The notes beneath the pieces were generated by a model. It ran no database searches. It worked only from the letters and a program-made list of their open reading frames with translations, and was not told where the DNA came from. DNA of 64,000 nucleotides from GWB2-37-7 sp942492835 (GTDB lineage Bacteria > Bacillota > Clostridia > Lutisporales > Lutisporaceae), in contig OW818645.1 of NCBI GenBank assembly GCA_942492835.1, positions 2,790,001 to 2,854,000 of the forward strand. Direction: 5' to 3'. This document shows positions 9,004 to 17,304 of the stretch, piece by piece; position 1 is the first letter of the stretch; each line of letters starts with the position of its first letter. Made by a program: the position numbers and the translations under genes.

Positions 9004-9813
9004 ATGAAATGGCTTGACAAATCAGAAAAGGTTCTTGGAAGGTTTGCAATAAAAAACCTTATGAAGTATATTGTGCTAGTTAATGCAGTAGCATTTGTAC
9101 TGATATATCTGGATACCACAGGGATTTTTATTTCTAAACTAGTACTTGATCCAAGTTTGGTTTTTAAAGGAGAGGTCTGGAGGCTGATATCCTTTATCTT
9201 TATACCGCCCAGCACGGATTTATTATGGGGATTTATAACTTTATACTTCTATTACATTGTAGGAACTAACTTGGAGCATGAATGGGGAACCTATAAATTT
9301 AACATATACTATTTTATAGGTGTGCTGGCTACTATAGTAACATCCTTGGTATTTGGATTTCAAGCAACACCTTTGTACATAAATCTATCGCTTTTCTTAG
9401 CATTTGCAAGACTTTATCCCAATTTTGAGATTTTGATATTTTTTGTAATTCCTGTTAAAATTAAATATCTTGCATTAATTGATTGGGGTTTTATGATACT
9501 GATGATATTATTGGGAGGTATGGCAACTAAAATAACTATCATAGTGTCTTTAATAAACTACTTTGCGTTTTTTGGTTTTGATATATTTAGTACAGCAAAA
9601 CTAAACAGACAGGTACATAAAAGGAGGCAGAGCTTCAGAAGCCAACTGCCAAAAGATATTACATATCACAGATGTACTATTTGTGGTAAGACAGAAAAGG
9701 ATGATCCTGGTTTAGAATTTAGATATTGCAATGAATGTGAGGGAGATTACGAATACTGTATGGAGCATGTAAGAAATCATGTACATATAAAAAATAATGA
9801 TATAAAGCATTAA
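9004..9813 (+). CDS. Rhomboid-like membrane protein with C-terminal cysteine-rich domain, probably inactive as a protease
   Basis: The 269-residue protein has about six transmembrane helices in a rhomboid/derlin-like layout, with GEVWRLISFIFIPP after the first loop and an LEHEWGTYKFNIYY loop. The serine protease motif GxSG is absent (the corresponding helix reads YINLSLF), so it is probably a pseudoprotease. The cytosolic C-terminus (about 215-262) has CTIC, CNEC, a further Cys and several His, a likely zinc-binding module. Its ATG has AGGAGG 10 bases upstream. It is a single gene ending at a terminator. Its function is unknown; a membrane protein-quality role is only a family-based guess. 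Confidence 0.75.
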   Translation: MKWLDKSEKVLGRFAIKNLMKYIVLVNAVAFVLIYLDTTGIFISKLVLDPSLVFKGEVWRLISFIFIPPSTDLLWGFITLYFYYIVGTNLEHEWGTYKFNIYYFIGVLATIVTSLVFGFQATPLYINLSLFLAFARLYPNFEILIFFVIPVKIKYLALIDWGFMILMILLGGMATKITIIVSLINYFAFFGFDIFSTAKLNRQVHKRRQSFRSQLPKDITYHRCTICGKTEKDDPGLEFRYCNECEGDYEYCMEHVRNHVHIKNNDIKH

Positions 9814-9814
9814 C

Positions 9815-9855
9815 AATAAGCACAGCAGTTTTAAGGAACTGTTGTGCTTATTTAA
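9815..9855 (+). terminator. Rho-independent terminator
   Basis: A 16-bp stem with one G-U pair (9815-9830 with 9837-9852, 6-base loop) starts 2 bases after the preceding stop codon and runs into TTTAATT. It closes the rhomboid-like gene. Confidence 0.85.
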
Positions 9856-9931
9856 TTAGATTAAGGTCTTATCAAATAGGGCAGTATAATGTATAATATA
9901 AATGTGGGGTTTTAATATAGGGGGTTAGATT

Positions 9932-11194
9932 GTGAAATTTAAAGAAAAATTTAGTGGGTATCTAGAACTGCCAAAATCAATTTGGATTCTGTTTGTTGTA
10001 AGAATTATCAATGCAATGGGTAACTTTGTTTATCCCTTTTTAACATTGTTTCTTACTAAGAAAATTGGATTGTCTGCAAGTCAAGCTGGGAGTTTTTTCG
10101 TTGCAGCATCATTTTTATCAATGTTTGGGGCACTGGTTGGAGGAAAGCTGGCAGACAGTTTTGGAAGAAAAAAGCTGATGATGATATTTCAGGGTATAGC
10201 AGCAGCATTCTTCATAACCTGTGGATTTTTAGGAAATTCCATATGGGTACCAATACTTCTGTCATTAGCTGGTATGTTTAATGGAGCTGCACAGCCTGCC
10301 AATTCTGCTATGGTCACAGATCTTACAAATAAAAATAATAGGAAGACAGCATTCTCCTTGCTTTATTTGGGGATAAACATTGGTTTTGCTTTTGGACCTA
10401 CAATTGCAGGCTTTTTGTATAATAATTATACTCAGCTTATTTTCTTTGGGAATTCAGGTGCTATTATAATTTCTCTTATACTGATTGGATTTTTTGTAAA
10501 AGAAACTGCACCGACAAAAGAAGAAATCGAGAAAAGTAAAAATATAGGGGACGATGAATCTGCTGAGGATGAAAGTGTAGTAAGGGCACTATTTAAAAGA
10601 CCAACCCTGTTGCTTTTTCTTATTGGTAGAACAATAAATCAATTGGTTTATTCAACTATAGGCTTCGCAATTCCGCTTCAAATGGCTAACACCTTTGGAG
10701 ATAAGCAAGGAACGACATTATTTGGTTTATTGATGTCCTTTACAGGTATTGTTGTAATTTCATTGACATTACCTACCATAAAGATTACAAATAAGATAAG
10801 ACCAGTTGTAAATATAGCTATAGCAGGAAGTTTTTATGCTGTTGGTCTCGGAATGCTTGGCTTTGTAAGCAGCTTCTGGTTGTTCTTACTAGCAGGCTTG
10901 ATATTTACTGTAGGTGAAATTCTTGAGGTTACAAATGCAGGGGTATATGTAGCCAATCATTCGCCTATAAATCATAGAGGAAGGTTCAATGCAATAATCC
11001 CTTTGGTAACAGGGATGGGAGGCACCTTTGGACCTAAGATTTTTGGAATAATTATTGATAGTCGCGGCTTAAAAAGTATGTGGATACTTTGCATCATACT
11101 TGCCCTGATTTCAAGTACTTTTATGTTATGGCTTCGTACATTTGAAGACAAATGGAATGAAAAAAAATATGGGAGTATCACAAAACTCGATTAA
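9932..11194 (+). CDS. Major facilitator superfamily transporter (drug-efflux type)
   Basis: The 420-residue protein has about 12 hydrophobic segments in two halves separated by a charged loop (ETAPTKEEIEKS... at about residues 192-215). The MFS motif A is visible between helices 2 and 3 as GGKLADSFGRKK, typical of proton-driven exporters. It starts at GTG with GGGGG upstream. The substrate cannot be read from the sequence; the closest general group is the drug:H+ antiporters. It is a single gene with no regulator beside it. Confidence 0.85.
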   Translation: MKFKEKFSGYLELPKSIWILFVVRIINAMGNFVYPFLTLFLTKKIGLSASQAGSFFVAASFLSMFGALVGGKLADSFGRKKLMMIFQGIAAAFFITCGFLGNSIWVPILLSLAGMFNGAAQPANSAMVTDLTNKNNRKTAFSLLYLGINIGFAFGPTIAGFLYNNYTQLIFFGNSGAIIISLILIGFFVKETAPTKEEIEKSKNIGDDESAEDESVVRALFKRPTLLLFLIGRTINQLVYSTIGFAIPLQMANTFGDKQGTTLFGLLMSFTGIVVISLTLPTIKITNKIRPVVNIAIAGSFYAVGLGMLGFVSSFWLFLLAGLIFTVGEILEVTNAGVYVANHSPINHRGRFNAIIPLVTGMGGTFGPKIFGIIIDSRGLKSMWILCIILALISSTFMLWLRTFEDKWNEKKYGSITKLD

Positions 11195-11296
11195 CTAGGG
11201 ATCGATGTTCCCTTTTCAATCCACTCATGAAAAAATTGACAGATATATTTAAATATGTAATAATATACATAAAATATAAAATGCGGAGGGATTTTA

Positions 11297-11653
11297 ATGA
11301 AAAAATCTATTATAGCTGTGCTATTATTGGTCTGTGTTATAAGTTCATCCTTTTTAGTTGTAAATGCATTACCTATATTACCTATACCAAAAGATATCTG
11401 TCCAGTATGTGCTAATGGTGCTAATGGTAGTTCAGCCCAAATAAGTCCATTGGAGTTTACATTTTCTACTACAAATATACTAATAGACACAACCCCATGC
11501 TCCCATCATCCAGGTTATACAGATAGCATATACAGAGTAACAGTAACAGAAACTGGTAGATGTGATATTTGTGGATATACTTCGCAGTCTAGTATTTATG
11601 AAATTTATAATATGGTGAAATGTGGCTATGATGGGACAGAAACTAGAATGTAA
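11297..11653 (+). CDS. Small secreted cysteine-rich protein, copy 1
   Basis: The 118-residue product begins with a clear signal peptide (MKKS, hydrophobic core, predicted cut after about VNA at 23-25). The mature part holds CPVC, the motif CSHHPGYTDS, CDIC and a late Cys in CGYDG. A GGAGG site lies 9 bases before the ATG. A paralogue follows at 11826 and shares the signal-peptide type, CSHHPGYTDS, a CxxC pair and CGYDG. The pattern suggests a secreted zinc-ribbon-like or disulfide-bonded fold. I do not recognise a named family. A terminator follows, so it is its own transcription unit. Confidence 0.75.
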   Translation: MKKSIIAVLLLVCVISSSFLVVNALPILPIPKDICPVCANGANGSSAQISPLEFTFSTTNILIDTTPCSHHPGYTDSIYRVTVTETGRCDICGYTSQSSIYEIYNMVKCGYDGTETRM

Positions 11654-11681
11654 TCTAAATATAAAAAAGTTCAAATATAAA

Positions 11682-11728
11682 GGGGATATTGCAAAACCAC
11701 TTAGCGTAATATGCAATATTCCTTTTTT
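11682..11728 (+). terminator. Rho-independent terminator
   Basis: GGATATTGCA pairs with TGCAATATTCC (one bulge), followed by a TTTTTT run. It separates the two tandem secreted-protein genes. Confidence 0.7.
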
Positions 11729-11825
11729 GTTGCACTTGACTTTTCAATAGTCCTGTGAAGAATATTGACAATATGGGAAAATAGGGATAAAATGAATATA
11801 AAATACAAGTTATGGAGGGATTTAC

Positions 11826-12131
11826 ATGAAAAAACTTAGTTTAGCAGTATTGTTAATTGTTTGTGTTCTAAGTTTATCTCTTTCGGCTGTAAGTGCAAAT
11901 GTTCCGATATGTAGCTGTGGGTATGGAATGGGAATTGATAAACAGACAACAGAAACACTTGTAGGCACAGTCCCATGCTCACATCATCCAGGTTATACAG
12001 ATAGCACATACAATGTGGAAGTTGTAACATATTATTATTGTGACAACTGTGGTGCTTATACAGATTCTATTAGAACTATCACATATACTCAAATAGTATG
12101 TGGCTATGATGGAAGTGTAATTATACAATAA
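11826..12131 (+). CDS. Small secreted cysteine-rich protein, copy 2
   Basis: The 101-residue product has a signal peptide (predicted cut near SANV, about residue 24), then CSCG, CSHHPGYTDS, CDNC and CGYDG. It is a tandem paralogue of the gene at 11297. The DNA around the shared motif (near 11495-11535 and 11972-12012) is almost identical, pointing to a fairly recent duplication, while the rest has diverged. A GGAGG site precedes the ATG. Function is unknown; a third, more distant relative is at 46751-47011. Confidence 0.75.
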   Translation: MKKLSLAVLLIVCVLSLSLSAVSANVPICSCGYGMGIDKQTTETLVGTVPCSHHPGYTDSTYNVEVVTYYYCDNCGAYTDSIRTITYTQIVCGYDGSVIIQ

Positions 12132-12157
12132 TTTTAGTGCAAAATATTAAAAAACAT

Positions 12158-12200
12158 GGGTATGCAAAATTACTTTAACGTAGTTTGCATACCCTTTTTC
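12158..12200. terminator. Bidirectional terminator between secreted-protein gene and hesB-like gene
   Basis: An 11-bp perfect stem (12158-12168 with 12184-12194) is followed by T's on the plus strand and, after three bases, by a T-run on the minus strand. It serves the convergent genes on both sides. Confidence 0.8.
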
Positions 12201-12201
12201 T

Positions 12202-12480
12202 TTAGCAGCCTTTTAGTCCATTTGCATATACAACAAAGCCTTTTTTGAAAATGCCCTTGTAATAGTCTATATCAAAATAATCAATTGCATCTTCAAAATC
12301 CTTTTCTACTGCAAAATTTATTCCATCGATATTTATTACTTTATCTTCACTGTCTGATTCACCCTGAACCAGTCCAAATACAGGACCTGCTCAGCCATCT
12401 CCTATTATATCAATCTTATAACTTTGAACTCCACTTTCTTTCAGCGCGTCTTTTGCTTTATCTGTTAATTTTATATTCAA
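12202..12480 (-). CDS. HesB-like selenoprotein (IscA/HesB fold), selenocysteine at in-frame UGA
   Basis: Read on the minus strand from TTG at 12480, the frame gives 92 residues interrupted once, at codon 30, by TGA (plus-strand bases 12391-12393). The context is GDG-U-AGP followed by VFGLVQGES and, later, a C-terminal GLKGC. The GxGxGP-type segment is where IscA/HesB proteins carry their first conserved cysteine, so UGA replaces Cys, as in the known HesB-like selenoprotein family. A strong AGGAGGTG (12487-12494) and a TTGAAT-17-TATAAT promoter precede the start. A hairpin fitting the bacterial SECIS model follows the UGA. Iron-sulfur or redox function is inferred from the family. The alternative, a pseudogene with one stop, is less likely because everything else is intact. 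Confidence 0.85.
12354..12372 (-). promoter_or_regulatory. Candidate bacterial SECIS hairpin
   Basis: In the minus-strand transcript a 7-bp stem (CUGGUUC with GAAUCAG, one G-U pair) closes a 5-base loop AGGGU. The loop begins 25 nucleotides after the UGA and has G as its second base, which fits the accepted bacterial SECIS rules (G in the first two loop bases, 16-37 nucleotides from the UGA). Confidence 0.7.
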
Positions 12481-12516
12481 TAAAAACACCTCCTAATACT
12501 TATACCCTGTATAGGT

Positions 12517-12545
12517 ATTATACTACATGCTTTATATAAATTCAA
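12517..12545 (-). promoter_or_regulatory. Promoter of the HesB-like selenoprotein gene
   Basis: On the minus strand TTGAAT (12540-12545) and TATAAT (12517-12522) are separated by exactly 17 bases. A short palindrome, ATACC (12502-12506) with GGTAT (12514-12518), overlaps the expected transcription start and could be an operator. Confidence 0.7.
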
Positions 12546-12662
12546 TAGCTATAGGTATGTTTTTATATAAATATTATGTCCAAAATAATAACGATGTTTG
12601 CATATTGAATTTATGTAAAATATAGATTAATATTTAAATAGTCTTATATATGGGGTGATTTA

Positions 12663-13358
12663 GTGAGTGAACAAAAAAGTTTGAAGAGATATAATATTAA
12701 TAGACATATACGAATGTTTTATGGAGAGCTGTGTGTGTTCACAATTTTTACTGCAATAGCAGCTTTCATGATATGGAACTATTATAGTTATGGAAGCTGG
12801 ATATTTGATACTAATCTTGACAATTTTATGAGTTCTATAAGAAATCCACTGCTTGATATAATCTTTAGATTCATTACCTACACAGGAGAAGCAATATCTG
12901 TAATTATTTTATTAGTAGTAATGGTAGTTTTGTTTTTATATTTTAAAAAGTTTAAGGAGGCTGCACTAATTACAATATATATGCTTTGTGTATGGCTGCT
13001 AAATGACTTTTTAAAATATGAGTTTGCGAGACCAAGACCAAATATTAGTTTACATCTTGTCAAAGCCTCAGGATTTAGTTTGCCTAGCGGACATTCCATG
13101 AATTTCATGGCTTTTATGCTTTTATCTTTGTATTTTTTATGGGTATATTCAAGGAATAAGAAGAGGAATATTACTTTGACAATCATAGTATTGATTTATG
13201 CTATACTGGTTGGACTTAGTAGAGTATATCTTCATGTACACTATATTAGTGATGTAATAGCAGGTTGGTCAATTGGAGCAGCTCTTGCTGTAATAGCAGT
13301 TATAATACATAGGTTATGGTCAGTAGGCAACAAAATTAATGACATACCTGAACAATAA
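12663..13358 (+). CDS. PAP2-family membrane phosphatase
   Basis: The 231-residue protein has about six membrane helices and the three phosphatase motifs of the PAP2 family: KYEFARPRP, PSGH, and SRVYLHVHYISDV with the catalytic His and Asp. Such enzymes dephosphorylate lipid phosphates such as undecaprenyl pyrophosphate or phosphatidylglycerol phosphate on the outer membrane face. It starts at GTG with GGGGTGA upstream and stands alone before a terminator. The exact substrate cannot be assigned. Confidence 0.88.
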   Translation: MSEQKSLKRYNINRHIRMFYGELCVFTIFTAIAAFMIWNYYSYGSWIFDTNLDNFMSSIRNPLLDIIFRFITYTGEAISVIILLVVMVVLFLYFKKFKEAALITIYMLCVWLLNDFLKYEFARPRPNISLHLVKASGFSLPSGHSMNFMAFMLLSLYFLWVYSRNKKRNITLTIIVLIYAILVGLSRVYLHVHYISDVIAGWSIGAALAVIAVIIHRLWSVGNKINDIPEQ

Positions 13359-13418
13359 AATAAATTGCTATTTCTATAAATCTAAAACTCCTGAGATGCT
13401 AAATTAATGTCAAATATA

Positions 13419-13457
13419 ACAAAATCCTATATTTATAAAGGATTTTGTTTCTTTTTG
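13419..13457 (+). terminator. Rho-independent terminator after PAP2 gene
   Basis: ACAAAATCCT (13419-13428) pairs perfectly with AGGATTTTGT (13439-13448) and is followed by TTCTTTTTG. Confidence 0.85.
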
Positions 13458-13532
13458 TAGAATAAAAAATATAGTACGCAGATTTTTCTAATATAAATTC
13501 ATATATATATAAATTCAAAAGGGAGTGATAGA

Positions 13533-14219
13533 TTGTTAGAGCTTAAGAATGTCAGTAAGAAATTTGCAAATGGACATGTGGCACTTAACAACATATGTCT
13601 TAATATAGATAATGGTGAGTTCGTTTTCTTAGTGGGCTCTAGTGGAGCTGGAAAATCAACTATAATAAAGCTGCTGATGAAGGAGTATGAACCGGATACA
13701 GGTAGGCTTTTAGTTCAGGATAAAGAAATTACAAAGCTGAAAAGAAGTCAGACTCCTCATTTGAGAAGAAGCATGGGCGTGGTGTTTCAGGATTTCAGAC
13801 TATTATCAGATAAAACAGTGTATGAAAACGTAGCTTTTGCAATGGAGGTCGTGGAAGCCTCACAAAAAGAAATAAGACGACGGGTGCCTCTTATGCTTGG
13901 AATGGTGGGTTTAAGTAATAAGTCAAAACAATTCCCTCACCAATTATCAGGGGGAGAACAGCAAAGAGTATCAATTGCCAGAGCAATGGTTAACAATCCA
14001 TCTATTTTGATAGCTGATGAACCAACGGGTAACTTGGATCCAGATATGTCTTGGGAGATTATGAAAATATTTAATGAAATAAATCAAAGAGGAACGACAA
14101 TACTTGTGGCGACTCATGATTTGAATATAGTAGATAGAATGAAAAAAAGGGTTGTAGAAGTTAGCGAAGGAATTATAGTCAGAGATGAAAAACGAGGAGG
14201 TTATTTCAGTGAAAATTAG
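13533..14219 (+). CDS. ftsE: Cell-division ABC ATPase FtsE
   Basis: The 228-residue ATPase powers the FtsEX complex, which in many bacteria transmits a signal across the membrane to activate peptidoglycan hydrolases. Walker A is GSSGAGKST (35-43), the ABC signature is LSGGEQQRV and Walker B is ILIADEPTG, all intact. It starts at TTG with GGGAGTGA upstream. It overlaps ftsX by 11 bases. The order ftsE-ftsX-hydrolase and, further on, ctp-minJ-like-uvrBA matches the corresponding region of B. subtilis. Confidence 0.95.
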   Translation: MLELKNVSKKFANGHVALNNICLNIDNGEFVFLVGSSGAGKSTIIKLLMKEYEPDTGRLLVQDKEITKLKRSQTPHLRRSMGVVFQDFRLLSDKTVYENVAFAMEVVEASQKEIRRRVPLMLGMVGLSNKSKQFPHQLSGGEQQRVSIARAMVNNPSILIADEPTGNLDPDMSWEIMKIFNEINQRGTTILVATHDLNIVDRMKKRVVEVSEGIIVRDEKRGGYFSEN

Positions 14220-15105
14220 GACAGCTAAGTTTTTTATCAGTCAGGGCGGTAGAAGCCTTCGAAAAAATAAAACTATGAGTGCAGCCTCAATAACCTCAGT
14301 AATCGCAGCACTTCTGGTAATAGCTATATTCTTTATAATTGTACTTAATGTGGATTATGCAGCATCAAAGCTGGAATCTCAGATAGAAATGATGGTTTAT
14401 CTTCAAGATAATCTTAGCGAGACTATAGTTTCATCAATGGCAAGTGAAATTAAAACCATAGATGGAGTTAAGGAGGTACAGTTCATATCCAAGGATCAGG
14501 CACTGAAGGATTTGAATCAAAAATGGGGAGATAATGCATACATGCTGGAGGGTCTAGAGGGAGATAATCCTCTTCCTGATAGCTTTAAAGTAACCTTGAT
14601 CGATCCTTACAAAGCAAACATGGTGTCTATGTCAATATCATCTATATCAAACATAGAGAGAGTGGTATATGGCAAGGATGAGCTTGAGAAGCTTCTAAAT
14701 ATTACTTATATACTTAGAGTTGCCAGCTTGGCGATAATCGCAGTACTAGTTTTTATATCAATATTTATAATATCAAATACAATAAAGCTAACTGTCTATG
14801 CAAGACGTAAGGAAATAGGCATTATGAAGTATGTAGGAGCTACAGATTGGTTTGTAAGAGGTCCTTTCATAGTTGAAGGAATGCTTTTGGGGATTATAGG
14901 CAGCTTTATAACAACAGTGCTTGTAGGTATTGTCTATTATTACATCAGTAATTTTATGAAAAACCTGATGATAGGCATGCTGACATTAAACCTAATGCCA
15001 TTCATGGATGTAATGAGCAGTCTTGCATTACTTTTGCTAGTAGTTGGATTTGTTATTGGAATAATCGGAAGTTTCTTATCCGTAAGAAAATTTTTAAAGG
15101 TCTAG
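14209..15105 (+). CDS. ftsX: Cell-division permease-like protein FtsX
   Basis: The 298-residue protein is the membrane partner of FtsE. The start is set at GTG 14209, not the upstream ATG at 14185, because GAGGAGG (14194-14200) lies just before it and the product then begins with the usual VKIRTAKFF. It shows one N-terminal helix, an extracellular loop of about 130 residues, and three C-terminal helices with the FtsX domain. The extracellular loop is where FtsX contacts its hydrolase, and the probable partner is encoded immediately downstream. Confidence 0.95.
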   Translation: MKIRTAKFFISQGGRSLRKNKTMSAASITSVIAALLVIAIFFIIVLNVDYAASKLESQIEMMVYLQDNLSETIVSSMASEIKTIDGVKEVQFISKDQALKDLNQKWGDNAYMLEGLEGDNPLPDSFKVTLIDPYKANMVSMSISSISNIERVVYGKDELEKLLNITYILRVASLAIIAVLVFISIFIISNTIKLTVYARRKEIGIMKYVGATDWFVRGPFIVEGMLLGIIGSFITTVLVGIVYYYISNFMKNLMIGMLTLNLMPFMDVMSSLALLLLVVGFVIGIIGSFLSVRKFLKV

Positions 15106-15116
15106 GAGGTTTCTAC

Positions 15117-16250
15117 ATGAAGAAACTAAAATTAATTATTATATTAATGCTGTCTTTTATACTAGTGTTTTCTGTGTTTGTTTATGCAGATACACCGACT
15201 ATGTCAAGCTTGAAAAAACAAGAGGAAGCAATAAAAAAAGAAGTACAAAAAACACAACAGAGCATAGATAAGAAAAAGTTAGAAAAAAAAGCAGTATCTA
15301 AGATGGTTGAAGAGCTTGATAGCAAGCTTCAATTGACAGAGCAGGAATTGGATAATGTTGAGCAGCAACTGACAATTCTGGATTCTCAAGTAGCTATAAA
15401 AAAGAGAGAACTGGAGAGAGCCACAATAGACGCTGACGGACAGAAGGTACTTCTAAAGAAGAGAGTCAGGGTTATGTACGAGACAGGTTCTGTGGGCTAT
15501 TTATCAGTAATTTTGGACTCTACTAGCTTTGGGGATTTTATAACAAGGCTGGATTATCTAAAGAAAATAGTGGACTATGATGTTGCTTTATTAAATAATA
15601 TGAAAACCTATCGAGACAATGTAGCTCAGAAAAAAGCTCTACTTCAAAATGAAGTAAATCAAAAAGAAGCAGTCAAGACGCAAATAGGAGCAAAAAAGGA
15701 ACAGGTGACTCAAGCCAAGTCAGATAGAGCTAAAGCATTAACTGAGCTGTCAAAGGACTTGAAGGAGCTAGAAAGACTTGAGGACAAGCTCATTGAACAG
15801 TCGAAGGAGATAGAAAAGAAGATTATTGCGTCTCAGTCAAATAATAAATATATAGGCGGTAAAATACAATGGCCTGTACCATCATGCACCAGAATTACAT
15901 CTCCCTACGGTTACAGAATGCACCCAATACTTAAGAAAAAGAAGCTGCATACAGGTATTGACATAGGAGCGGCAAGCGGCAGTGCTGTAGTAGCTGGCAA
16001 TGATGGAACAGTAATCTTTTCTGGATATAATGGAGGCTATGGAAATACTGTAATAATAGACCATGGTGGAAAGATATCTACTCTTTATGCACATAATTCT
16101 AAGCTTCTGGTAAAAGAGGGCGATAAGGTAAAGAGAGGACAGACAATAGCGAAGTCTGGAAGCACAGGACTTTCAACAGGACCTCACGTACATTTTGAAG
16201 TTAGAATAAATGGACAGCATACAAATCCTATGAATTATTTGGGTAAATAG
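15117..16250 (+). CDS. Secreted M23 peptidoglycan hydrolase with coiled-coil, probable FtsEX partner
   Basis: The 377-residue protein has a signal peptide (cut near VYA-D, about residue 24), a long charged coiled coil (about 28-240) and a C-terminal LytM/M23 domain. The zinc motifs are HTGID (H278, D282) and HVH (H357, H359), so the metallopeptidase looks active. The architecture is that of EnvC-like or CwlO-like FtsEX-controlled proteins. It starts 11 bases after ftsX with AGGAGG and ends at a terminator, which makes ftsE-ftsX-hydrolase one operon. Cleavage of peptidoglycan cross-links during division is the expected role. Confidence 0.9.
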   Translation: MKKLKLIIILMLSFILVFSVFVYADTPTMSSLKKQEEAIKKEVQKTQQSIDKKKLEKKAVSKMVEELDSKLQLTEQELDNVEQQLTILDSQVAIKKRELERATIDADGQKVLLKKRVRVMYETGSVGYLSVILDSTSFGDFITRLDYLKKIVDYDVALLNNMKTYRDNVAQKKALLQNEVNQKEAVKTQIGAKKEQVTQAKSDRAKALTELSKDLKELERLEDKLIEQSKEIEKKIIASQSNNKYIGGKIQWPVPSCTRITSPYGYRMHPILKKKKLHTGIDIGAASGSAVVAGNDGTVIFSGYNGGYGNTVIIDHGGKISTLYAHNSKLLVKEGDKVKRGQTIAKSGSTGLSTGPHVHFEVRINGQHTNPMNYLGK

Positions 16251-16252
16251 TC

Positions 16253-16275
16253 AAAGCACCGAAAGGTGCTTTTTG
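16253..16275 (+). terminator. Rho-independent terminator of the ftsEX operon
   Basis: AAAGCACC (16253-16260) and GGTGCTTT flank a GAAA tetraloop, followed by TTG and further T's. Confidence 0.85.
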
Positions 16276-16302
16276 ATTGCTGATAAATATTTATATGAAT
16301 AT

Positions 16303-16332
16303 TTGACATAGGAGCAGGCAATATTATACAAT
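16303..16332 (+). promoter_or_regulatory. Promoter of the zinc transporter operon
   Basis: TTGACA (16303-16308) and TACAAT (16327-16332) are 18 bases apart, about 40 bases before the znuA start. I see no clear Zur-type palindrome in or after it. Confidence 0.6.
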
Positions 16333-16369
16333 ATAAATGCAAATGACTTGCAAAATGGGAGAGTGTGAA

Positions 16370-17302
16370 ATGAAAAGAATATTTGTATTAATTATTGCTA
16401 TTGTGCTTGTATTTTCATTTACAGGCTGTGGTTCAAATACTGCAAATATAGGCGAAAAGAATGGAATGACGATATACACCAGCTTTTATCCTATGTATTT
16501 CTTGGCTTCTGAGATAGCAGGAGACAAAGCTAAGATTATAACCCTTGTACCTGCAGGAGTGGAGCCCCATGATTGGGAACCAAAACCTAGGACTGTTGCA
16601 GAGCTGCAAAAGGCAGATATGTTTATATATAACGGTGCTGGCATGGAAACTTGGTTGGAAGGAATAAGACCAACTCTGGAAAAAACAGATATAAGGCTTG
16701 TAGATGCAAGTAAGGATATTGAGCTTTTATCTAGTGATAAAAACAATGAGGATGAGCATGAAGGAGAAGCGACAAACAATATATATGATCCTCATGTTTG
16801 GGTTAGTCCTGCAAAGTATAAGCAGCAGGCAGAAAATATATATGAGGAGCTTTGTACAATGGATGCTGTCAACAAGGACTATTACAAAGCAAATTATGAA
16901 AAGCTTGTAAAGGAGCTTGATAAGCTTGATAGTGATTTTAGGCAAGTAGCTGCGGGCTTTAAAAACAAGGTGTTTATAGTATCTCATTCAGCCTTTGGAT
17001 ATTTAGCTTCTGAATACGGCTTAACTCAGCTTGCAATAAGGGGTGTTACACCAGAATCAGAGCCAAGCCCTGCAAAGCTAGCAGAGCTTGTGGAAATATG
17101 TCATAAGAACAATGTAAAGTATATCTTTTTTGAAAATCTTGTGAGTCCAAAGCTTTCTCAAACCTTAGCTGCTGAGGTAGGAGCAGAGGTCTTAGTTTTA
17201 AATGACGGTCAGGGTATAACTGAGGAAGAGATAAAACAGGGTGAAAATTATATAACTATCATGTATAAGAACTTAGAAAATCTAAAGAAGGCGTTGATGT
17301 AA
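16370..17302 (+). CDS. znuA: Zinc (or manganese) ABC transporter, substrate-binding lipoprotein ZnuA-like
   Basis: The start is placed at 16370, preceded by GGGAGAG. The 310-residue product has a lipobox FTGC with lipidated C20, so it is tethered outside the membrane. Cluster A-1 (family 9) metal-binding histidines are visible in EPHDWEP, DPHVWVSP and VSHSAF, and a short acidic/His loop (EDEHEGE) lies between the first two, a feature of zinc rather than manganese binders. It is followed by the ATPase with a 2-base gap, then the permease and a Fur-family regulator, so zinc uptake is the likely job. Confidence 0.85.
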   Translation: MKRIFVLIIAIVLVFSFTGCGSNTANIGEKNGMTIYTSFYPMYFLASEIAGDKAKIITLVPAGVEPHDWEPKPRTVAELQKADMFIYNGAGMETWLEGIRPTLEKTDIRLVDASKDIELLSSDKNNEDEHEGEATNNIYDPHVWVSPAKYKQQAENIYEELCTMDAVNKDYYKANYEKLVKELDKLDSDFRQVAAGFKNKVFIVSHSAFGYLASEYGLTQLAIRGVTPESEPSPAKLAELVEICHKNNVKYIFFENLVSPKLSQTLAAEVGAEVLVLNDGQGITEEEIKQGENYITIMYKNLENLKKALM

Positions 17303-17304
17303 TA

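Noticed and set aside
11227..11415. Plus-strand frame of 62 codons before the first secreted protein
   Set aside because: It overlaps the start of the secreted-protein gene at 11297 in another frame and has no ribosome site; the 11297 gene has GGAGG and a signal peptide.
12391..12393. UGA as evidence of a hesB pseudogene
   Set aside because: The rest of the frame, promoter, ribosome site and a SECIS-like hairpin are intact and the UGA is exactly at the Cys/Sec position of the family.
12285..12539. Open frame on the plus strand (84 codons)
   Set aside because: It is the antisense shadow of the HesB-like selenoprotein gene, has a low-complexity Leu/Tyr/His translation and no ribosome binding site.
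14185..14208. Upstream ATG as ftsX start
   Set aside because: The GAGGAGG ribosome site lies inside this extension and points to GTG 14209, which also gives the normal FtsX N-terminus.
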